Source: Hydrogenophaga sp. (GTDB taxonomy: Bacteria > Pseudomonadota > Gammaproteobacteria > Burkholderiales > Burkholderiaceae_C). From it: a stretch of 56,551 nt of DNA. The DNA lies in assembly GCF_018780385.1 (NCBI RefSeq), contig NZ_JADMJO010000080.1:1-56551 (forward strand), read 5' to 3'. The translations under genes and the position numbers were made by a program. Numbering within the stretch: position 1 is the stretch's first letter; each line of letters starts with the position of its first letter. The notes under the pieces are model-generated. The model made no database searches. It saw only the letters and a program-made list of their open reading frames with translations, and had not been told where the DNA came from. Positions 51,511 to 56,551 of this stretch are shown here, piece after piece.

Positions 51511-54084
51511 TCAAGCGGCGGGTGCGTCACCGAGCGAAAAGCTGAACGTGGCGCCTTCGCCGGGAGCGCTGGTGGCGGTGATGTCGCCGCCGTGGCGCTC
51601 GATGATGCGGCGCACGGTGGCCAGGCCGATCCCCGTGCCTTCGAACTCGTTGGCCATGTGCAGGCGCTGAAATGGTTTGAACAGTTTGGCGGCGTAGGCC
51701 ATGTTGAAGCCCACGCCGTTGTCCCGCACAAAATACCGCGGCGCACTGTCACCCTCGTGCTCGGAACGCCCGAACTCGATCACGGTCTGTGGCTGGTCAC
51801 GGCTGTATTTCAAGGCGTTGCCCAGCAGGTTTTCCAGTGCGATGCGCGCGAGCTGCGGGTCGCATCCGGCGGCCAGCCCTTCCGCGATGCGGCACTGCAC
51901 CTGGCGCTGCGGGTGTTTGTCCAGATGGTCCGCCAGGATGGTGCGCACCAGCTCGCTCAAGTCAACGTTCTGGCGCTCCAGCGGTGCCTGGCTCACGCGC
52001 GCCAGCGCCAGCAGCGCGGAGATGAGCGAACCCATGCGCGCGGTGGACGACAACACCCGATCGAACATCTCGCGTTCGTCGGCACTCATTCGCTCACCGA
52101 GCTGTTCGTCGAGCAGGCGGGTGAAGCCGTCGATGGCGCGCAGGGGTGCCTTCAGATCGTGCGACACCGTGTAAGCAAAAGAATCAAGCTCCGCGTTGAG
52201 CATTTGCAGATCGGCGGTGCGCTCGCGCACCCGTTGCTCCAGTGTTTCGGTCAGGCGCTGGATCTCGCGGTCGCGGTGCAGGCGCACCAGCTCGGCGTTG
52301 GCGCGGCTGGCAAAAATGGAGACCAACGCCTGAAGATCCTCGCGGAAGGTCAATGGCTTGCGCCACATCGCAAACAGGATGCCGATGGGCGTTCCATCGG
52401 CATCGCGCAAGGTCTGTCCGAGGTAGGCCTGAAAGCCTTCCCGGTTGATGCCCCTCGCTTGAGGAAACTCAAGAGGCAGGCCTTGGGGGCACACGAACAC
52501 GTCCTTCTGCCGGAGGGTTTCAGCGCACGGTGTGTTGGCGGTGTCGAAGCTGAAGGTGGGCATGGGCACTGCATCCTTCCAGATGGAGAGAACATCCACT
52601 TGCCGCGAATCTCGGCATTCGCCGATCACCACCATGTCGCATCCGATGGCTTCGCAGAGGTGCTGCGTCAGCGCGCCAAAGAATGCCTCTCCGGTCTCCG
52701 CCGCCACGCCCCTGGCCACATTGAGCAACAAGGACTCCCGCCTCTTTTCGGCTGTGGTGTCGATCGTGCAGGACAGGATGCAGGCCTCCCCGTCGATCTC
52801 GATGAGTTCGGCCCACAGCCGGGTGTCGACCAAGCTGCCGTCCTTGTGGCGCATCCGGGAGTCGTAGTTGTCGATGCGGCCGTCGCGCAGCAGCTGCGCC
52901 ACGAACCGTTCGCGGTCTGCAGGCGTGAGCCAGAAACCGGTATCGACCGTTGTCTTGCCCAGTTGCTCCTCAAGCCCCAGGCCTTGCACGGAATTGTGGA
53001 TTTGATTGCCCTCCACGAAGCTCCCGTCGGAAAGCCGGGTGATGGTGAGGTTCAACGGACTGAAGTTGAAGGCCTTGGCAAACCGCTCTTCAGAGCGCCT
53101 GAGCCGGTCCATGGCTTCGGCCTGCGCACTCACATCGGTGATGGTGGTGATGATGAGCTTGTCTTCACGGTCGGTGCCCATCTCGCTGGAGATGAGCGCC
53201 TGGAAGAGGGTGCCATCGGCACGCCGGCCCAGACAGGGGAACTGGTCCATGTGGTGCTCGGCGTAGAGCCGCTGCAGGTAGGTGTCGCGTTGCGTCGGGT
53301 CGTTCCAGAGAAAGCTCTCCTGGCGGCCCAGCACCTGGTCGCGGGTGTAGCCGAAGCCGCGCTCGAACGCCGGGTTCACATCGAGGATGGAGCCGGTGCG
53401 CGCGGACTGGGCCACCATGGGGCTCGGGCTGGTGCGGAAGATGCGGGCAAAACGCTCCAAGCTGCGGTCACGCTGCTGCTCGGTGGCTTTGCGCCGTTCG
53501 AATTCCTGGGTCTGCAGCCGGATCGCCCGGTTGGTCCTCACCCGGCTGTGGTGCACCATCAGCGCGGACACCAGGACGGTGGCCGAGTGCGTGATCCACA
53601 CGCGCAAACTGACGTTGAAGTCCGGCGTGGCCGTCAACAGACCGTTGGCTTCGGCCCAGGTCAGGGCGCCCAGCGAGCCGATGCTGGCCACCGTGGTGAC
53701 GATGAGCGCCGTGCGCCCCAGAAAAATGCCCGCGCCCAGCACCGCGGCCATGAACAGGAAACCCACGGCGGTGCGCACAGAACCGTAGGTAAGGGCAGAG
53801 AAAATGGCAGCGCCCAGCACGGCGGCCACGATGACGTGCGCCACATACCGCGTGCGACCGGAACGCGTGAGACCGTAGCAGAACCATGCGACGACCGTGA
53901 GCTCGCCCGCGACCCATCCCTCGTGCTTGCCCGGCGCCGCGAGCACCAGCTCCAGCATGAGCACCAGCAGGCCCGCGATCCCGATCACGAGCGACATCAA
54001 GGCCAGCGCAGAGGTGCGGTCCTTGTCTCCGAGAATGTTCAGCGCTGCGTCGTCGTAAGACTGCATGGAGGAAGTGAAGAACAT
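51511..54084 (-). CDS. Membrane sensor histidine kinase with two PAS and one GAF domain
   Basis: About 857 residues. The order is five to six membrane helices (roughly 20-190; LMSLVIGIAGLLVLMLELVL is the first), PAS 1 (FRTSPSPMVAQSARTGSILD), PAS 2 (FNFSPLNLTITRLSDGSFVE), a GAF domain (LLNVARGVAAETGEAFFGAL to LVSIFASRANAEL), a coiled coil, HisKA with His642 in VSHDLKAPLRAIDGF, and HATPase_c (LLGNALKYS, DNGVGFN, GTGIGLATVRR). The kinase core resembles bacteriophytochrome-like kinases, but no chromophore Cys context was seen. No response regulator is adjacent. The start is uncertain: 54066 is an alternative and neither has a good ribosome site. Confidence 0.88.
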   Translation of the reverse strand: MFFTSSMQSYDDAALNILGDKDRTSALALMSLVIGIAGLLVLMLELVLAAPGKHEGWVAGELTVVAWFCYGLTRSGRTRYVAHVIVAAVLGAAIFSALTYGSVRTAVGFLFMAAVLGAGIFLGRTALIVTTVASIGSLGALTWAEANGLLTATPDFNVSLRVWITHSATVLVSALMVHHSRVRTNRAIRLQTQEFERRKATEQQRDRSLERFARIFRTSPSPMVAQSARTGSILDVNPAFERGFGYTRDQVLGRQESFLWNDPTQRDTYLQRLYAEHHMDQFPCLGRRADGTLFQALISSEMGTDREDKLIITTITDVSAQAEAMDRLRRSEERFAKAFNFSPLNLTITRLSDGSFVEGNQIHNSVQGLGLEEQLGKTTVDTGFWLTPADRERFVAQLLRDGRIDNYDSRMRHKDGSLVDTRLWAELIEIDGEACILSCTIDTTAEKRRESLLLNVARGVAAETGEAFFGALTQHLCEAIGCDMVVIGECRDSRQVDVLSIWKDAVPMPTFSFDTANTPCAETLRQKDVFVCPQGLPLEFPQARGINREGFQAYLGQTLRDADGTPIGILFAMWRKPLTFREDLQALVSIFASRANAELVRLHRDREIQRLTETLEQRVRERTADLQMLNAELDSFAYTVSHDLKAPLRAIDGFTRLLDEQLGERMSADEREMFDRVLSSTARMGSLISALLALARVSQAPLERQNVDLSELVRTILADHLDKHPQRQVQCRIAEGLAAGCDPQLARIALENLLGNALKYSRDQPQTVIEFGRSEHEGDSAPRYFVRDNGVGFNMAYAAKLFKPFQRLHMANEFEGTGIGLATVRRIIERHGGDITATSAPGEGATFSFSLGDAPAA

Positions 54085-54106
54085 GGATGCAGGGTCGCGG
54101 TGGCCG

Positions 54107-54964
54107 TCAGCTTGCGGCGCAGGGCACATCGGGCGTGTTGCACCATTCGCTCCAGCTGCCGGGGTAGAGCGCCGTGCGGCCCAGGCCAGCAATTTCCATG
54201 GCCAGCAGGTTGGGTATGGCGCTCACGCCGCTGCCGCAGTGGTGAACCACGCTGGCAGGGTCGCGCCCGGCCAGCAGGTGTTCAAACTCGGCGCGCAATT
54301 GCGCGGCCGGCTTGAAGTGACCATCGGCTCCGATGTTCTCCGAAAAGGGCCGGTTCAATGCGCCCGGAATGTGACCGGCCACCGGGTCCAGTGGCTCGAC
54401 CTCGCCTCGGAAGCGGGCCGAGGCCCGCGCGTCGATCAGCGTCTGTGAGGGGCGACCGAGCGATTGCACGATGGCGCTGGTGGAGGCGGTGGCTGCGGCT
54501 GCCGGCTTGAGGGTGAATTGTCCAGGCACTGGCTGTGTTGATGGCCCGCTGTCCAGTGCACCACCGGCGGCTTTCCAGGCCGCCAGCCCACCATCGAGCA
54601 CGGCCACGGCCTCGTGTCCGCACCACTTGAGCATCCACCACAGGCGCCCGCAGTAGTTGGCACCCTGGCGATCGAGCACCACCACCTGCATGCCGTCCGA
54701 CAGTCCCAGGGCCGCCATGCGCCGCGCAAACGTCTCGCGCGAAGGCAGGGGATGGCGCCCGCCGCTGGTGCGGTCAGCGCCCGTCTTGTCGCTGAGGTGG
54801 TGGTCCAGGTGCACGTACAACGAGCCGGGGATGTGTTCTTCGGCGAACTGCGCGGCGCCTGCGTCGGGCTTCATGAGCTCGAAGCTGCAGTCAAACACGC
54901 GCAGCGTCGCGTCGGAGGACATGAGTTGCCGCAGTTCGCGCGCAGAGATCAGGGTGGTGAACAT
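54107..54964 (-). CDS. sseA: 3-mercaptopyruvate sulfurtransferase (two-domain rhodanese)
   Basis: A 285-residue tandem rhodanese protein. The N-terminal domain is structural (HIPGSLYVHLDHHLSD, then GANYCGRLWWMLKWCGHEAV). The C-terminal domain carries the catalytic Cys243 in HHCGSGVSAI; CGSG-V-S/T-A is the mercaptopyruvate sulfurtransferase form rather than the CRKGVT of thiosulfate sulfurtransferases. It transfers sulfane sulfur from mercaptopyruvate, yielding pyruvate. It lies between an EamA transporter (28 bp upstream) and the sensor kinase on the same strand. Confidence 0.92.
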   Translation of the reverse strand: MFTTLISARELRQLMSSDATLRVFDCSFELMKPDAGAAQFAEEHIPGSLYVHLDHHLSDKTGADRTSGGRHPLPSRETFARRMAALGLSDGMQVVVLDRQGANYCGRLWWMLKWCGHEAVAVLDGGLAAWKAAGGALDSGPSTQPVPGQFTLKPAAAATASTSAIVQSLGRPSQTLIDARASARFRGEVEPLDPVAGHIPGALNRPFSENIGADGHFKPAAQLRAEFEHLLAGRDPASVVHHCGSGVSAIPNLLAMEIAGLGRTALYPGSWSEWCNTPDVPCAAS

Positions 54965-54992
54965 GCGCGCATTGTGCTTCAGGTCCCAGGCG

Positions 54993-55883
54993 TCAGTGTT
55001 CCTCGGCGGGCGCGTTCGGCACGGCCCGTGTGCGCAGCACCGTGGCGGTGATGCCGCTGACGATGATCAGCCCCATGCCCAGCCAGCCGACGAGGGGCAA
55101 CTGGTCGCCAAAGATGACGAGGCTGTACAGAGCGGCAAAGACGATGCCCGAGTACTGCAGGTTGGCCACGACCATGGTGGCGCCGCTGGAGTACGCGCGG
55201 GTCATGCAGAGTTGCCCCAACACCGCCAGCAGTCCGATCGGCAGCAGCCACAGGGCGCTGGGCCAGTGCCATGGGCTGGCGCCCACAAAGAGCATGCCCA
55301 GGGCGCCGGCGAGCACCGCACCAACGGAGAAATAGAACACCGTGCGGCTCTCCGGCTCGCCGGCGCGCGCCAGGGCCGCCACCTGCAGGTATGCGAATGC
55401 CGAGAAGATGCCCGACATCAGGCCCACGAACGCACCCACCACCTGGTCTTCACCCAACGACGGCCGCAACATCATGGCCACGCCGCCGAAGCCCGCGAGC
55501 ACGGCGAGGAACAGCGGCGCTTGCTGTCGGACGGGCGCGTTGCGGCCCTGCACCAGCAATGCACCTCCGAGCAGGAAAGCGGCGATCCAGACGCTGCTCA
55601 TGTAGTTCAGCGTCATGGCGGTGGCCAGCGGCAGGGTGGCAATGGCGTAGAACCAGGCCGTGAGTGCGGTCACACCCACCACGCTGCGCCACACATGCAT
55701 CATGGGCAGGCTGGTGCGCAACGAAACGCCTTGCATGCGCGTGAGGCCAATCAGGAAGAAGACGCCCACCAGGCCGCGGTACAGGACGATCTCGAAGCTG
55801 TTGAAGTGGGCCGAGGCGAATTTGATGCACACGCCCATGGTGGCAAACAACAGCGACGCGAGGACCATCCAGAGAGCCTGCAT
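54993..55883 (-). CDS. EamA/DMT-family transporter
   Basis: A 296-residue polytopic protein with ten helices in two EamA halves (ATLPLATAMTLNYMSSVWIA and MTRAYSSGATMVVANLQYSG mark the end of each half). It is unlike the EamA protein at 8218-9123 in detail. The ATG at 55883 has AAGG directly upstream, and a hairpin repeat begins seven bases before the start codon, so the promoter must lie in or beyond that repeat. Probable metabolite exporter; substrate unknown. Confidence 0.9.
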   Translation of the reverse strand: MQALWMVLASLLFATMGVCIKFASAHFNSFEIVLYRGLVGVFFLIGLTRMQGVSLRTSLPMMHVWRSVVGVTALTAWFYAIATLPLATAMTLNYMSSVWIAAFLLGGALLVQGRNAPVRQQAPLFLAVLAGFGGVAMMLRPSLGEDQVVGAFVGLMSGIFSAFAYLQVAALARAGEPESRTVFYFSVGAVLAGALGMLFVGASPWHWPSALWLLPIGLLAVLGQLCMTRAYSSGATMVVANLQYSGIVFAALYSLVIFGDQLPLVGWLGMGLIIVSGITATVLRTRAVPNAPAEEH

Positions 55884-55890
55884 ACCTTAA

Positions 55891-55958
55891 CCCCCCCGCG
55901 CCGCCTGCGGCGTCACCCCCCCGAGGGGGCGCCACTGGCAGCCCGGCAAAGCCGGTTC
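55891..55958. repeat. Three-hairpin repeat, copy A
   Basis: A 68-bp unit containing CGCCGC-CT-GCGGCG, ACCCCCCC-GA-GGGGGCG-type and CCCGGC-AAA-GCCGG hairpins. It is the inverted partner of copy B at 56053-56120 and a relative of copy C near 32600. It starts seven bases upstream of the EamA gene. Confidence 0.82.
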
Positions 55959-56044
55959 TGCGGTGGCCTTGGTTGGAGACGCTTCGCTCTCCGAGGGCTT
56001 GATATACAGACGGTGTGGCACGAGAGAGGTGTCTCGTTTCAGAG

Positions 56045-56551
56045 TCACCGTGGAACCGGCTTCGCCGGGCCACAGGTGACGCCCCCCTGGGGGGGTGACG
56101 CCGAAGGCGGCGCGGGGGGGCTCATCTTCCGTGCATACCACTCGTGGAAGTGCTGCATGCCGTCTTCCATCGGGCTCTGGTAGGGACCGACCTCGTCGTC
56201 ACCGCGTGCCAGCAGGGCCTTGCGCCCGGCGTCCATGCGCTCGGCGATCTCGTCGTCTTCCAGGCAGGTTTCCATGTAGGCCGCGCGCTGGGCTTCGACG
56301 AACTCGCGTTCGAAGGCGGCGATCTCTTCGGGGTAGTAGAACTCGACCATGTTGATGGTCTTGTCCACGCTCACCGGGTGCAGGGTGGAGACTGTGAGCA
56401 CGTGCGGGTACCACTCCACCATGATGTGCGGGTAGTAGGTGAGCCAGATCGCGCCGTGCTCGGGCATCCGGCCCTGGCGGTACTGCATGAGCTGCTCGTG
56501 CCAGCGCTGGTAGACCGGGCTGCCGGCCTTGCCCAGCAGGTTGGCCGGGCC
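56045..56551 (-). CDS. Rieske ring-hydroxylating oxygenase alpha subunit, C-terminal part (N-terminus beyond window)
   Basis: The visible 168 residues are the end of a catalytic domain of the Rieske oxygenase type: IWLTYYPHIMVEWYPHVLTV, VDKTINMVEFYYPEEIAAFE, and the closing DDEVGPYQSPMEDGMQHFHE followed by WYARKM. This ending (GPYQSP..G..FHEWY) is shared with GbcA/CntA-like amine demethylases and aromatic oxygenases. The Rieske cluster and iron ligands lie outside the window. After WYARKM the frame runs through a 68-bp hairpin repeat, giving an extra Pro/Ser/Gly-rich tail that is not part of the family. Confidence 0.82.
   Translation of the reverse strand, partial: GPANLLGKAGSPVYQRWHEQLMQYRQGRMPEHGAIWLTYYPHIMVEWYPHVLTVSTLHPVSVDKTINMVEFYYPEEIAAFEREFVEAQRAAYMETCLEDDEIAERMDAGRKALLARGDDEVGPYQSPMEDGMQHFHEWYARKMSPPAPPSASPPQGGVTCGPAKPVPR
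56053..56120. repeat. Three-hairpin repeat, copy B (codes for the Rieske protein tail)
   Basis: The reverse complement aligns with copy A over 68 bp, with loop and paired changes. The unit lies inside the coding frame of the Rieske oxygenase gene and supplies about its last 22 residues (PPAPPSASPPQGGVTCGPAK and on); the stop codon lies eight bases past it. Confidence 0.82.

Noticed and set aside
55887..56141. Small open frame running through the inverted hairpin repeats
   Set aside because: It is coded almost entirely by the repeat pair and has no ribosome site or family resemblance.

Overview
The window reads as chromosomal DNA of a high-GC betaproteobacterium of the Comamonadaceae (Burkholderiales), plausibly a Hydrogenophaga-like organism. 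The pointers are the GC-rich coding style with long antisense open frames, a Bug-type receptor, the DUF2782-thrB-BPSS1780 membrane protein block beside polA, a GuaC-type GMP reductase, and hairpin repeats of a kind I associate with this family. The genus is inference. No rRNA, tRNA, CRISPR array, phage or transposase gene was seen.

Layout. 1-2590 (minus): a truncated membrane protein fused to a spermidine-synthase-like domain, and an alpha/beta hydrolase. 2678-12837 (minus): a nitrogen-compound locus with a polar amino acid ABC transporter, a creatininase, an isochorismatase-fold amidohydrolase, an EamA exporter, two SDRs, a membrane di-iron desaturase-like enzyme and an orphan NMT1/TauA-like binding protein. 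Two sigma-54-type promoter sequences, at 5699-5714 and 13041-13056, face these genes, so control by nitrogen status is a reasonable inference. 13135-16033: a MarR regulator divergent from a Bug receptor and a PhzS-like flavin monooxygenase, with a MarR-type palindrome between them. 16182-20836: a binding-protein/PAS/histidine kinase fusion, then an AraC regulator and a TTC38-like TPR protein. The TPR gene ends in a copy of the kinase gene's 3' end, so the AraC/TPR pair is bracketed by direct repeats. 20981-24688: a Crp/Fnr regulator ahead of the ybhP-clsB-ybhN membrane-lipid operon. 24661-28563: an SDR, a BMP-family binding protein, a hydroxyisobutyrate-dehydrogenase-like enzyme and a formamidase-like hydrolase.

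28564-28870 has no gene and is filled by two large inverted repeats. guaC and uvrD then diverge; a terminator-like hairpin with eight Us lies in the guaC leader. 32636-41984 is bounded by two PhoX alkaline phosphatases. The first has a very good Pho box and the second a degenerate one. Between them a cupin-AraC regulator diverges from a compact methyltransferase / vanadium haloperoxidase / FAD oxidoreductase operon, the best candidate in the window for an undescribed pathway.

42121-48472 holds a small TPR protein, the operon DUF2782-thrB-BPSS1780 protein-FecR protein, and polA. 48474-56551 holds a serine hydrolase, a dienelactone hydrolase, a ZIP metal transporter, a large sensor kinase, a mercaptopyruvate sulfurtransferase, an EamA transporter and the C-terminal part of a Rieske oxygenase. 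A 68-70 bp three-hairpin repeat occurs three times. One copy abuts the phoX stop codon, and two form an inverted pair that supplies the C-terminal tail of the Rieske protein and lies just upstream of the EamA gene.
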